A stretch of 43,073 bases of DNA from an uncultured Eubacterium sp. (GTDB lineage: Bacteria; Bacillota; Clostridia; Lachnospirales; Lachnospiraceae). Location of the stretch: positions 1-43,073 of the forward strand of contig CAOKNO010000016.1 in assembly GCA_948470065.1 (NCBI GenBank), in the 5' to 3' direction. The position numbers and the translations under genes were made by a program. The notes below the pieces were generated by a model. It did not search any database. It saw only the letters and a program-made list of their open reading frames with translations, and was not told the DNA's origin. Below are positions 6,713 to 14,851 of the stretch, piece by piece (the first letter of the stretch is position 1; the number at the start of each line of letters is the position of its first letter).

Positions 6713-9379
6713 ATGGGTTTTTACAATAACATGGAAAAGCGGATTTCTTTGCTGTTCTATCCGCTTTTACTTATCATCATCACGCTTGCCTGTGTGTGTT
6801 TGGTATTGCCAAAAGGCGCAATATTTGGCTCGCAAGGCGATTGGATTAGCCAGCATCTGGCAATTGCAGAACAGTTCCGCTCTGCTTTTTATGAAACGGG
6901 GCGGCTCTTTGCGGATGTATCCCTGCTGGGTGCGGGCAGCAATTCTTATGATTTTTCTTATTATGGATTTTTGCGTCCGGATATCCTAATTTCCCTGCTT
7001 TTGCCATCGGTTCCCATGGAACTGGTGATTTCGGGGTATGCCGTCTTTGAACTGGCGGCTGGGGCAGTCTTGTGCTATTTCTGGCTTGCAGGGCGTCTGG
7101 AAAAACGTTTTTTTGCATTCCTTGGCGGGATCCTGTACGCTTGCGCTACCTGCTTTTACCATGCGCATCACCAGATTATGTTTGTCAATTATATGCCGTT
7201 TTTGATCCTTGCGCTATTGGGGGTGGATCGCCTTTTGGAGCGAGGGAAGGCCGGGCTGTTGGCTCTGTCTTTGTTGCTGGTATATCTACATAGCTATTAT
7301 TTTTCCCCAGCAGTCCTTTTGGTCTGCCTGGTATATTTCATGCAGCGTTCTGCGGATTTCGATTGGGGCGGGATGTGCAAAAGCCCGGTATGGAGGAAGA
7401 AAGCATTGTCCTTTGTGTGGGCTGTCGTAATTTCCATCGGCATGGCGGCGGTCTTGTTGCTGCCAACGGGGCTTGACTTGCTGTCGACAAAGAAGGATGC
7501 GGGCGGGCCGGTTTCGTTTGGGGAAATTTTTTCCATCCAGCTTTCCTTGAAGTCCTTGCTCCATCATCCCTATGGCTGTGGGATGACGGTTTTAAGCCTG
7601 TATACCTTGTTTTTGGGGATCCGGCGCCGCAAGACGCGGCTGCTGTCCATATTTTTGCTGTTATGCCTTACGGTAAATATCCTGCCTTATATCATGAGCG
7701 GTTTTTTGTATGTGAATTATAAGGTACTGATCCCATTGGTTCCCTTGTTGACGCTGCTGTGTGTTAGTGCGTTGGAGCAGATTTCCTGCGGGAAGGAACG
7801 CCATAGCTTGCCTTGCGCGCTATGCTGCCTGGTTCCGATGGTATTTACAGAGGATCCGAAGGCTTTGGCGGCGGATGCGGCTCTGGCCGCCGCGGCTTTG
7901 TACCTGGCAGGGCGGAAAGCATTGTATGCGAAGCGATTGTTTGCCTATCTGCCATATCTTCTGCTCTGCGTGTTCCCGGCGTTCCTGTATGTGTCGGTTG
8001 GGCGCGGGGATCATTATATTATGGCGGACGATAACAGGCAGTCTATGTTTTCCCAGGAAGAGCTAGAAGGAGCCAGGATGGATCCGGCGTATCGGTTTGA
8101 CTGCCTGATAGAGCCTTATGCGAATGCAAATGTGCAGCCTTTGGCTGATATGGGAAAGACTTCCATGTATTCCTCTGTGACAGACGTCCGGTATGCAGAT
8201 TTTTACTACAATATTATGAGGAATCCCATACGCGTGCGCAACCGTGTGGCATTGATGACGGATGGGAATCCATTTTTCTCCTACCTGATGGGCATACGTT
8301 ACGTCCAGACGAAACAAGATTTCCTGCCATGGGGATACCAGGAGATTGCACGGAAAAAAGAAGCCGTCCTCGCCGAACGTTTGGATGTGCTGCCAATTGC
8401 ATATGGAAGTTCCTCGTGGATGGCCGAAGAGGAGTTTGAGAAGCTTGCGTTTCCCTATTATCTGGAAGCGTTGATGCAATATACCGTTGTCCCCGGGACG
8501 CTGGCGGCGTCGGATGGAAGCAAAGGGGCGGGAGAGATGGCGTCTGGAGAAGGAAAGCAGGCGGATGCAGCCGTATCGTTGCAGGAATTTATGGGAGGCA
8601 CGAAAACGGCATCAGCGCAGGAATTTATGGAAGGCGCCAAAACGGAACTTGTCGGGAGTGGGGATTTGCTGTCCGCAGGGATTTTGGAAACGCTAGAAGG
8701 CTGCCGTGATACGGTTTCCTGCACTCCAGAGGGGGAAGGCTTCTATCGGATGGATGTCAAAGAGAAGACGACCGTTTCTTTGCCATTTTCTAAGAAGCTG
8801 CAGGATTGCGTATTGATTGGTTCGTTCGAGGTAGAATCGCCAGAAGGGGATGAGATCACGATTGATATCAATGGCATACGCAACAAGCTGTCTGGGAAGG
8901 GCGCCCCTTATCCAAATGAAAACCATACCTTTACGTATTTTATATCTGGCAATGAAGGGATCGATGGGCTGGAAATTACATTGTTCCCAGGAAACTATAC
9001 GGTGTCCAAGATCCAGGCATGGAACATGGATTGTTCGGTTTGGGGAAACCTGGATGCGCATCGTATTTCCTTTGGGCTACAGGAGGATGGCGCGTTGCTG
9101 GATGGAAAATCATCGATTGCACAGGATACATGCCTTGTGACGTCATTTCCATTCCGCAAAGGCTACCGCGCGTACGTCGATGGGGAAGAGACCGTGGCCG
9201 TCCCGGTGAACAAGGGGTTTGTCGGGTTTCTGCTCCCAGCGGGCGAGCATAAGATAAGGATTGTGTATACGCCTCCCGGCAAGACGGCGGGAATGGCGAT
9301 CAGCTTATTCTCATTTGCCGTATTCGGTTTGTGGCTTATTCTCGCGGGCAATGTATCCAAAGGGCGCTTAGGAAAGTAG
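6713..9379 (+). CDS. yfhO: YfhO-family membrane glycosyltransferase-like protein
   Basis: The protein has 888 aa from ATG 6713, which follows GGAAGGGA at 6698-6705; an upstream in-frame TTG (6695) lacks a site. About 12 or more transmembrane helices fill residues 10-430, with a large extracellular C-terminal domain and one last helix (about 860-880). The first loop G-S-Q-G-D-W-I-S-Q-H and LFADVSLLGAGSNSYDFSYYG match the GT-C-like YfhO family. In Bacillus and Listeria relatives, YfhO-type proteins transfer a sugar from undecaprenyl phosphate to lipoteichoic acid outside the cell, together with CsbB. The pair is conserved here. Residues near 600-650 are a low-complexity insert with a 36-bp tandem duplication (8581-8646). 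A two-component system stands divergently upstream. Confidence 0.85.
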   Translation: MGFYNNMEKRISLLFYPLLLIIITLACVCLVLPKGAIFGSQGDWISQHLAIAEQFRSAFYETGRLFADVSLLGAGSNSYDFSYYGFLRPDILISLLLPSVPMELVISGYAVFELAAGAVLCYFWLAGRLEKRFFAFLGGILYACATCFYHAHHQIMFVNYMPFLILALLGVDRLLERGKAGLLALSLLLVYLHSYYFSPAVLLVCLVYFMQRSADFDWGGMCKSPVWRKKALSFVWAVVISIGMAAVLLLPTGLDLLSTKKDAGGPVSFGEIFSIQLSLKSLLHHPYGCGMTVLSLYTLFLGIRRRKTRLLSIFLLLCLTVNILPYIMSGFLYVNYKVLIPLVPLLTLLCVSALEQISCGKERHSLPCALCCLVPMVFTEDPKALAADAALAAAALYLAGRKALYAKRLFAYLPYLLLCVFPAFLYVSVGRGDHYIMADDNRQSMFSQEELEGARMDPAYRFDCLIEPYANANVQPLADMGKTSMYSSVTDVRYADFYYNIMRNPIRVRNRVALMTDGNPFFSYLMGIRYVQTKQDFLPWGYQEIARKKEAVLAERLDVLPIAYGSSSWMAEEEFEKLAFPYYLEALMQYTVVPGTLAASDGSKGAGEMASGEGKQADAAVSLQEFMGGTKTASAQEFMEGAKTELVGSGDLLSAGILETLEGCRDTVSCTPEGEGFYRMDVKEKTTVSLPFSKKLQDCVLIGSFEVESPEGDEITIDINGIRNKLSGKGAPYPNENHTFTYFISGNEGIDGLEITLFPGNYTVSKIQAWNMDCSVWGNLDAHRISFGLQEDGALLDGKSSIAQDTCLVTSFPFRKGYRAYVDGEETVAVPVNKGFVGFLLPAGEHKIRIVYTPPGKTAGMAISLFSFAVFGLWLILAGNVSKGRLGK
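8581..8646 (+). repeat. 36-bp tandem duplication inside yfhO
   Basis: GCAGGAATTTATGG begins at 8581 and again at 8617, giving two in-frame copies of Q-E-F-M-(G/E)-G-(T/A)-K-T in the Ala/Gly-rich part of the extracellular domain. Confidence 0.75.
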
Positions 9380-9507
9380 CCGTGCTATGCGCCCTGGGGA
9401 TATACATGGATATTTGACGGACGCCGTGGGAACGGCGGGAAAAGTTAAGCTTGTGTTTGGGAGGTTGTGTTTTTGGTGTTTCAGGGAGGAAAGAGGAGGA
9501 TACTAGG

Positions 9508-10434
9508 ATGCATAAGTTGAGTATTATCGTACCATGTTACAATGAAGAAGAGGTTGTTTCTAAATTCTACCAGGAAACGTTAGCGGTTATTTCTAACATC
9601 CAGGATTTGGAATATGAGTTTCTATTTATAGACGATGGGAGCAAGGATCATACCTTAGATATTTTAAGGCTTCTGGCTTACCAGGATAAGCGTTGCCATT
9701 ATATTTCTTTTTCCAGGAATTTTGGGAAGGAAGCGGCTATGTATGCCGGGTTAAAGCAGTCTTGCGGGGATTTTTGTGTTATTATGGATGCGGATCTCCA
9801 GCATCCGCCAGAGCTTTTGGCGCCCATGTACCAGGCGGTTTCCCAGGAAGGATACGACTGTTGCGCAGGCAAGCGCATCGGGCGGGAAGGGGATGGCTTT
9901 TTGCGAGGGATGCTCTCCCGCGGGTTCTATCAAGTGATACAGCGCCTGACCCATATGAATATGAGCGACGGCGCAGGGGATTTCCGCATGATGAACCGGA
10001 CTATGGCGGACGCTATTTTACAGATAAAGGAATATAACCGTTATACGAAAGGTATTTTTTCATTTGTAGGGTTTGAAACGAAATGGCTGGAATTTCAGAA
10101 TATCCCACGGACGGCAGGGAAGACAAAATGGAATTTCAAAAGCCTGTTCTCTTATGCGTTTGACGGGATTTTGTCATTTTCCACCGCGCCCTTGAAGCTT
10201 CCAGGGATTTTGGGAGTCCTGCTGCTTTTGGTTTCCGCCCTGCTTGGCGGGACGGCTTTAGCGCAGCAGATCCTGTTTGGCCGGGGGGTGGACGCTTTGT
10301 ACCTGGTTCTTGCGATCGTTGTGTTTTTAAGCGGGTTGCAAATGCTGATGGTATTTATCCTTGGGGAATATTTATCGAAGGATTATTTGGAAAATAAGAA
10401 GCGGCCGATTTATATTGTACGGGAGCAGAGCTAA
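9508..10434 (+). CDS. Polyprenyl-phosphate glycosyltransferase (GT2; CsbB/GtrB-like)
   Basis: The 308-aa GT2 enzyme begins at ATG 9508 after AAGAGGAGGA (9491-9500); a longer reading from 9451 has no ribosome binding site. The N-terminal segment LSIIVPCYNEEEVV binds the nucleotide sugar, the acidic DADLQHPPE (D94, D96) binds the metal, and GDFRMMNR with a Trp/Lys-rich FETKWLEF follow as in DPM1/GtrB enzymes. Two transmembrane helices (about 230-252 and 265-290) close the protein. Members load glucose or GlcNAc on undecaprenyl phosphate at the inner membrane face. It follows yfhO by 128 bases, matching the csbB-yfhO pairing of Bacillus, so it likely supplies the lipid-linked sugar that YfhO uses. 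No GtcA-type flippase is in the window. Confidence 0.88.
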   Translation: MHKLSIIVPCYNEEEVVSKFYQETLAVISNIQDLEYEFLFIDDGSKDHTLDILRLLAYQDKRCHYISFSRNFGKEAAMYAGLKQSCGDFCVIMDADLQHPPELLAPMYQAVSQEGYDCCAGKRIGREGDGFLRGMLSRGFYQVIQRLTHMNMSDGAGDFRMMNRTMADAILQIKEYNRYTKGIFSFVGFETKWLEFQNIPRTAGKTKWNFKSLFSYAFDGILSFSTAPLKLPGILGVLLLLVSALLGGTALAQQILFGRGVDALYLVLAIVVFLSGLQMLMVFILGEYLSKDYLENKKRPIYIVREQS

Positions 10435-10497
10435 AAACGCTCCGCGAGGATCGCACTGCGGCGGTAAGGAATTTGTTGTAAAAGCAACCTGCCGCAG
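10433..10497. repeat. Palindromic intergenic repeat, copy 1
   Basis: A 65-base block starts AAAAACGCTCCGCGAGGATC and continues through GCACTGCGGCGG, a spacer and GTTGTAAAAGCAAC to GCCGCAG. CTGCGGC and GCCGCAG form an outer stem and GTTG/CAAC an inner one. A very similar block of equal length lies at 11800-11864 and partial relatives at 11710 and 16005. Confidence 0.75.
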
Positions 10498-10502
10498 ACA
10501 GA

Positions 10503-10529
10503 GAATCCTGCTTTGCAGTATTCTTTTTT
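10503..10529 (+). terminator. Rho-independent terminator after the glycosyltransferase
   Basis: GAATCCTGC (10503-10511), loop TTT, GCAGTATTC (10515-10523), then TTTTTT. It is a compact stem with one mismatch. Confidence 0.8.
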
Positions 10530-10555
10530 AATTACCTGGAAATCATAAAAAAATC

Positions 10556-10584
10556 TGGACTTTTTCGTTCTGTCATAGTACTAT
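10556..10584 (+). promoter_or_regulatory. Promoter of the aldolase gene
   Basis: TGGACT (10556-10561), a 17-bp spacer and TACTAT (10579-10584) lie 78 bases before the aldolase ATG. Confidence 0.5.
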
Positions 10585-10661
10585 AGAAGCATAGAGGTTT
10601 ACGGGGGACATAAGGTCCCAATCCAATGAAAAGGCCTCATTTTAGAAAGGAGATTATAACA

Positions 10662-11597
10662 ATGGGATTAGTAACAACCAAAGAGATGTTTAAGAAAGCC
10701 TATGAGGGCGGATATGCAATCGGTGCGTTTAATGTGAATAATATGGAAATCGTCCAGGGGATCACAGAAGCGGCAGGTGAACTGCAGTCTCCAGTCATTC
10801 TTCAGGTGTCCAAGGGCGCAAGGGCTTATGCAAACCATAACTATCTGGTGAAGCTGGTAGAAGCAGCCCTTATGCAGTATGATATCCCGATGGCGTTACA
10901 TCTGGATCATGGCCCTGATTTTGAAACATGTAAGTCCTGTATCGACGGCGGGTTCACATCCGTTATGATTGACGGTTCCCATCTTGACTTTCAAGAGAAC
11001 ATCGCTTTGACAAAGAAGGTAGTAGAATATGCCCATGACAAGGGCGTTACGGTAGAAGGCGAGCTTGGTAAGCTGGCAGGCGTGGAAGACGACGTAAAGG
11101 TAGACGCAGCGGACGCTATGTATACGCAGCCAGATGAGGTAGAAGAATTTGTAGACCGTACAGGCGTGGATTCCCTTGCAATCGCAATCGGGACAAGCCA
11201 TGGCGCGTTCAAGTTCAAGCCAGGCCAGAAGCCGCAGTTACGTTTTGACATCTTAGAAGAGATCTCCAAGCGTATCCCAGAATTTCCAATCGTACTGCAC
11301 GGCGCGTCCAGCGTATCCCAGGAATACGTTAAGATTATCCAGGAGAACGGCGGCCAGTTGGCAGATGCAATCGGTATCCCGGAAGATATGCTCCGCCAGG
11401 CAGCAGCTTCCGCTGTATGTAAGATTAACATCGACTCTGACTTAAGGCTTGCGCTTACCGCAGGCGTAAGGCAGGTACTGACCCAGAACCCAGCGGCATT
11501 CGACCCGAGGGAATACCTGAAGGTTGGGCGTGCAAATGTAAAAGAACTGGTTGCACATAAGATCAAAGAAGTGCTCGGGAGCAATGGGAAGGCTTAA
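10662..11597 (+). CDS. fba: Class II fructose-bisphosphate aldolase
   Basis: The 311-aa zinc aldolase starts at ATG 10662 (M-G-L-V-T-T-K-E-M) after AGAAAGGAGA at 10644-10653; an upstream in-frame ATG at 10626 has no site. Catalytic D82 and zinc ligand H83 lie in A-L-H-L-D-H-G. GGFTSVMIDGSHLDFQENI, GTSHGAFKF and VLHGASSV supply the other metal ligands and the phosphate-binding residues. The enzyme splits fructose 1,6-bisphosphate into dihydroxyacetone phosphate and glyceraldehyde 3-phosphate in glycolysis. The length agrees with the common Firmicutes form. It stands alone with its own promoter and a strong terminator; a tagatose-bisphosphate aldolase reading is less likely without tagatose genes nearby. 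Confidence 0.93.
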   Translation: MGLVTTKEMFKKAYEGGYAIGAFNVNNMEIVQGITEAAGELQSPVILQVSKGARAYANHNYLVKLVEAALMQYDIPMALHLDHGPDFETCKSCIDGGFTSVMIDGSHLDFQENIALTKKVVEYAHDKGVTVEGELGKLAGVEDDVKVDAADAMYTQPDEVEEFVDRTGVDSLAIAIGTSHGAFKFKPGQKPQLRFDILEEISKRIPEFPIVLHGASSVSQEYVKIIQENGGQLADAIGIPEDMLRQAAASAVCKINIDSDLRLALTAGVRQVLTQNPAAFDPREYLKVGRANVKELVAHKIKEVLGSNGKA

Positions 11598-11653
11598 GGA
11601 GCATTGGTACATGGAAGCCATATGGTAATATGGCAGGAATAATAGGAATTAAG

Positions 11654-11696
11654 AAACGCTATGCAGCGGCAAGGCCGTGTGCATAGCGTTTTTTTC
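11654..11696 (+). terminator. Strong terminator after fba
   Basis: AACGCTATGC (11655-11664) pairs with GCATAGCGTT (11681-11690), with further G-C pairs inside, followed by a run of T to 11696. Confidence 0.9.
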
Positions 11697-11709
11697 ATTT
11701 TATATAGAA

Positions 11710-11770
11710 TAAAAACCCTCCGGGAGGATGCACAGCTCGCAGAGAATCTCGCGTTGTGAGATACTTTTTT
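11710..11770. repeat. Partial relative of the intergenic repeat with its own terminator
   Basis: AAAACCCTCCGGGAGGATGC near 11711 resembles the start of the 65-base repeats at 10433 and 11800. AGAATCTC (11743-11750) pairs with GAGATACT (11758-11765), followed by a T run, like the terminator joined to copy 1. Confidence 0.5.
11743..11770 (+). terminator. Second terminator in the fba 3' region
   Basis: Stem of 8 pairs with one mismatch (11743-11750 with 11758-11765), 7-base loop, then TTTTT. Confidence 0.6.
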
Positions 11771-11799
11771 ATTTCATAGGAAAGTGCGTCCTATGAAAC

Positions 11800-11864
11800 A
11801 AAAACGCTTCGCGTGGTTCGCACTGCGGCGATAAGGAATTTGTTGCAAAAGCAACCCGCCGCAG
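11800..11864. repeat. Palindromic intergenic repeat, copy 2
   Basis: This 65-base block differs from copy 1 (10433-10497) at only about 8 positions. It holds the CTGCGGC/GCCGCAG outer stem and a perfect GTTGC-AAAA-GCAAC inner hairpin. Confidence 0.75.
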
Positions 11865-11876
11865 GCGGGATATGGT

Positions 11877-11905
11877 TTGACCATGGAAAGGAAGGGTGGT
11901 ATAAT
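11877..11905 (+). promoter_or_regulatory. Promoter of the AAA/PD-(D/E)XK gene
   Basis: TTGACC (11877-11882), a 17-bp spacer and a perfect TATAAT (11900-11905) give the best sigma-A-type promoter on this strand, 38 bases before the ATG. Confidence 0.75.
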
Positions 11906-11942
11906 TAGGGCAACGTAAGCAGGCATGTAAGGGGGGCTGGGA

Positions 11943-13556
11943 ATGGGCATGTATTTGAACAGCAGGGTTCCGCAGGAATCGTTCCAAGCGGTTCGGTCAG
12001 GGCGGTATTTTGTCGATAAATCCAAGCTGCTGCGGGAATTGATCCCGGCGGTTGGCACAGAAGAACGCTTTTTCTGTATTACAAGGCCGCGCCGTTTTGG
12101 AAAAAGCGTGGCAGCGAACATGGTTGCCGCATTTTTTGGGAACAGCGGGGATGGAAAGCATTTGTTCCAGGGGCTGGAAATAGAAGGATGCGAAGGATAC
12201 CAAGCGCATTTTATGCAGCATGATGTGGTTTTTATAGATTTTAGCAGAATTCCAAGGAACTGCGCCAGTTATGCCCAATATATGGAACGGATCCAGGATG
12301 GGCTGAACGATGATTTCATACAGGCTTATCCAGAAGCAGGATTAGATCGTTCCAGTGCAGTTTGGGATAACCTTCAAGCTGTTTTCGAACGGGATAGGAA
12401 GAAATTTTTCTTCGTTATTGACGAGTGGGACGCTCCGTTCCACTTAGATTTTGTGACAGAACGTGACAAGAAGGATTACCTTATGTTCCTGCGGTCGTTG
12501 CTTAAGGGGCAGGCATATGTGGAACTTGCCTATATGACAGGTGTGCTTCCTATAGCTAAGTATTCCAGCGGGTCAGAGCTGAATATGTTCCTCGAATTTG
12601 ATATTGCAACCGCAGAGCGGTTTAGCAGGTATTTTGGTTTTTTGGATTTTGAGGTGGACAGATTGTATAAGGAATACCTTAAAGAGAGAAAGGAACCGAA
12701 GATTTCCAGGAAGGATCTGGCAAAATGGTATGACGGCTATTATACGGCGGAAGGCAGTAAGCTATATAATCCGCGCTCTGTCGTATATGCCTTATCGAAT
12801 AACCAGCTTCGCGGCTACTGGACGAGTTCCGGGCCATACGACGAGGTATTTTATTATATCAGGCATAATATAAAAGATATCTGTGGGGATCTGGCGCTTA
12901 TGGTTTCTGGTGAGGGGATAGAGTCCAGGATGCTGGAATATGCTGCAACATCCAAAGAGCTTGATACAAAAGATCAGATTTATTCTGCTATGGTGGTATA
13001 TGGCTTATTGACTTATGAGAGGGAATCTGGAAAGGTTTTTATCCCCAATAAGGAATTGATGGATAAGTTTCATGAGATGCTGTATGCGAACAAAGGCTTG
13101 GGATATATCAATCGGCTTGCAAGGGAATCCACAAGGATGTTAAAAGCAACGTTATCTGGCGATACGCAAGTTATGGCAGAAATCCTGAAGTTTACCCATG
13201 ATACAGAATCGCCCATATTTTCCTATAACAGTGAGATTGAATTAGCTGCCGTGGTGAATTTGGTATATCTAGCGGCAAGGGATAAGTACCGTGTCGAACG
13301 GGAAGATAAGGCAGGCGAAGGATATGTGGATTTTATCTTTTATCCAGAGTCAAGGCAGGCGGACAGGATGATTTTGGAACTGAAGGTAGACGGTACTCCA
13401 GAAGAGGCAATCCAGCAGATAAAGGACAGGAAGTATGCGCTAAGGTTCCTTGGAAAACTGGGGGAAGAGCCGAAGTATACAGGAAGGCTGCTTGCGGTAG
13501 GGATTTGTTATAATAAAAAAACAAAGGAACATAGGTGTAAGGTGGAAGAATTATAA
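11943..13556 (+). CDS. AAA-ATPase-like protein with C-terminal PD-(D/E)XK nuclease domain
   Basis: The 537-aa protein begins YLNSRVPQESF and continues GRYFVDKSKLL. The Walker A segment is ITRPRRFGKS (G53-K54-S55) and Walker B is FFFVIDEWDAP (D160-E161), as in the AAA-ATPase_like family. The C-terminal PDDEXK_9-type domain has D463 in GYVDFIF and E479-L-K481 in MILELKVD. These two-domain proteins are multi-copy in gut Clostridia and Bacteroidetes. Their function is unproven; mobile-element or defence roles have been proposed. ATG 11943 follows AGGGGGG. It has its own promoter and a weak hairpin (CGGCT 13563 / AGCCG 13574) after the stop. It may be unrelated to the Ter-like genes that follow. 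Confidence 0.88.
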   Translation: MGMYLNSRVPQESFQAVRSGRYFVDKSKLLRELIPAVGTEERFFCITRPRRFGKSVAANMVAAFFGNSGDGKHLFQGLEIEGCEGYQAHFMQHDVVFIDFSRIPRNCASYAQYMERIQDGLNDDFIQAYPEAGLDRSSAVWDNLQAVFERDRKKFFFVIDEWDAPFHLDFVTERDKKDYLMFLRSLLKGQAYVELAYMTGVLPIAKYSSGSELNMFLEFDIATAERFSRYFGFLDFEVDRLYKEYLKERKEPKISRKDLAKWYDGYYTAEGSKLYNPRSVVYALSNNQLRGYWTSSGPYDEVFYYIRHNIKDICGDLALMVSGEGIESRMLEYAATSKELDTKDQIYSAMVVYGLLTYERESGKVFIPNKELMDKFHEMLYANKGLGYINRLARESTRMLKATLSGDTQVMAEILKFTHDTESPIFSYNSEIELAAVVNLVYLAARDKYRVEREDKAGEGYVDFIFYPESRQADRMILELKVDGTPEEAIQQIKDRKYALRFLGKLGEEPKYTGRLLAVGICYNKKTKEHRCKVEEL

Positions 13557-13603
13557 TCTTCCCGGCTGCCTTGAGCCGCTTATTTTAATTTGGAGGATGT
13601 AGG

Positions 13604-14851
13604 ATGGAAAACAAGTATACGGAGGATATTGTTGCAATCGCAAAGAGGGAAAATAACCAGAAACGGTCATATCTGGTTGTCAACAAGCTACAGGGTAAGC
13701 ATATCCCCGTGGCTCCCGGCGATGCGTTTCAGATGTTCCATGCCCTGGCTAAGAAGGTGAAGGAAGCGTATCCGGATGAAACGCTGCTGCTCGTTGGTTT
13801 TGCAGAAACGGCGACTGCCATTGGGGCTTATCTTGCAGTAGAATTGGATACGTATTACATCCAGACAACCCGGGAGCATATCCCTGGCGTTTGCTATCTG
13901 TGTTTTTCGGAATCACATAGCCATGCGACTGAACAGATGATTGTAAAAAATGATATAGATGATGTGATCGCAAGGATTGACCGTATTGTATTTGTGGAAG
14001 ATGAGGTGACGACAGGGAATACCATTTTGCACATGGTCGATTTGCTGAAACAGACCTATGGGGAGCAGGCTATGTTTGCCGTGGCGTCTATCTTAAACGG
14101 TATGGACAGCGTTTCCCAGGAAACGTATCGGATGCAAGGGATTGATATGCTGTATCTAGTTAAGACAGATCACAGTAGCTATGCCGAGCGTGCAGAGCAG
14201 TTTACAGAGAAAGGGATCTACCACAAGAAAAATACCAGCCCTGTTGCCTGCCGTCCGGCGGATCAGCCAGGGACGACATATCAGGATGGCATGGTTCTGG
14301 AATTGGAAATTCCTGGCTGCCAAAATGCCAGAAGGCTCCAGCAAGGCGCGACTTACCAAAAAGCTTGCGAGACGTTGTGGGACGGGCTTTGGCGGAAGCT
14401 GTCGTGTTCTGTGGATGGATTGCTTTTGCAGCCTGCAGACGGGAAGGCGTCCGCCCGTACGCAGGAGATGTGCAGGCCGGGTTCATTTTTACAGAAAGGA
14501 AGGCGTGTCTTAGTCCTTGGTACGGAAGAATTTATGTATCCAGCGTTATATGTGGCGAAGCAATTTGAAGAAGCAGGATGTATGGTCAGGTTCCATGCTA
14601 CGACCAGAAGCCCAATTGCACCCAGATCGGAATCCGGGTATCCCTTACAGGAACGGTATGAGCTGGCAAGCCTGTACGATGCAAGGCGTACGACGTATGT
14701 CTATGACTTGGCGACATATGACGTTGTGTTTGTGCTTACGGACGCCGTATGCGAAGAACCAGACGGGATTAATTCCTTACTACATGCACTTATGGGCAGC
14801 GGAAACCAGGACATTGTATTTGTGAAATGGCAGGAGGGGGAGATGATATGA
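13604..14851 (+). CDS. Ter-associated phosphoribosyltransferase with TRSP domain
   Basis: The 415-aa protein has an N-terminal orotate-PRTase-like domain (about 20-210). The PRPP loop is VFVEDEVTTGNT (E132-D133, T136-T137-G138) and LVGFAETATAIG is the pyrophosphate-side loop. A C-terminal domain contains HATTRSPI (T333-P337), the signature of the TRSP domain. PRTase_2 plus TRSP is the lead enzyme of the biosynthetic module found with tellurite-resistance (Ter) genes. That module was predicted, by comparative genomics, to make a nucleoside-like metabolite from PRPP. ATG 13604 follows GGAGG at 13592. It overlaps the next gene by ATGA, so the two are translationally coupled. The substrate is unknown. 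Confidence 0.85.
   Translation: MENKYTEDIVAIAKRENNQKRSYLVVNKLQGKHIPVAPGDAFQMFHALAKKVKEAYPDETLLLVGFAETATAIGAYLAVELDTYYIQTTREHIPGVCYLCFSESHSHATEQMIVKNDIDDVIARIDRIVFVEDEVTTGNTILHMVDLLKQTYGEQAMFAVASILNGMDSVSQETYRMQGIDMLYLVKTDHSSYAERAEQFTEKGIYHKKNTSPVACRPADQPGTTYQDGMVLELEIPGCQNARRLQQGATYQKACETLWDGLWRKLSCSVDGLLLQPADGKASARTQEMCRPGSFLQKGRRVLVLGTEEFMYPALYVAKQFEEAGCMVRFHATTRSPIAPRSESGYPLQERYELASLYDARRTTYVYDLATYDVVFVLTDAVCEEPDGINSLLHALMGSGNQDIVFVKWQEGEMI

Noticed and set aside
9451-9507. N-terminal extension of the GT2 enzyme
   Set aside because: MCLGGCVFGVSGRKEEDTR does not fit the family, and AAGAGGAGGA directly precedes the ATG at 9508.
10433-11864. Repeats around fba as a CRISPR array
   Set aside because: The copies are 1.3 kb apart, palindromic, not regularly spaced, and there are no cas genes.
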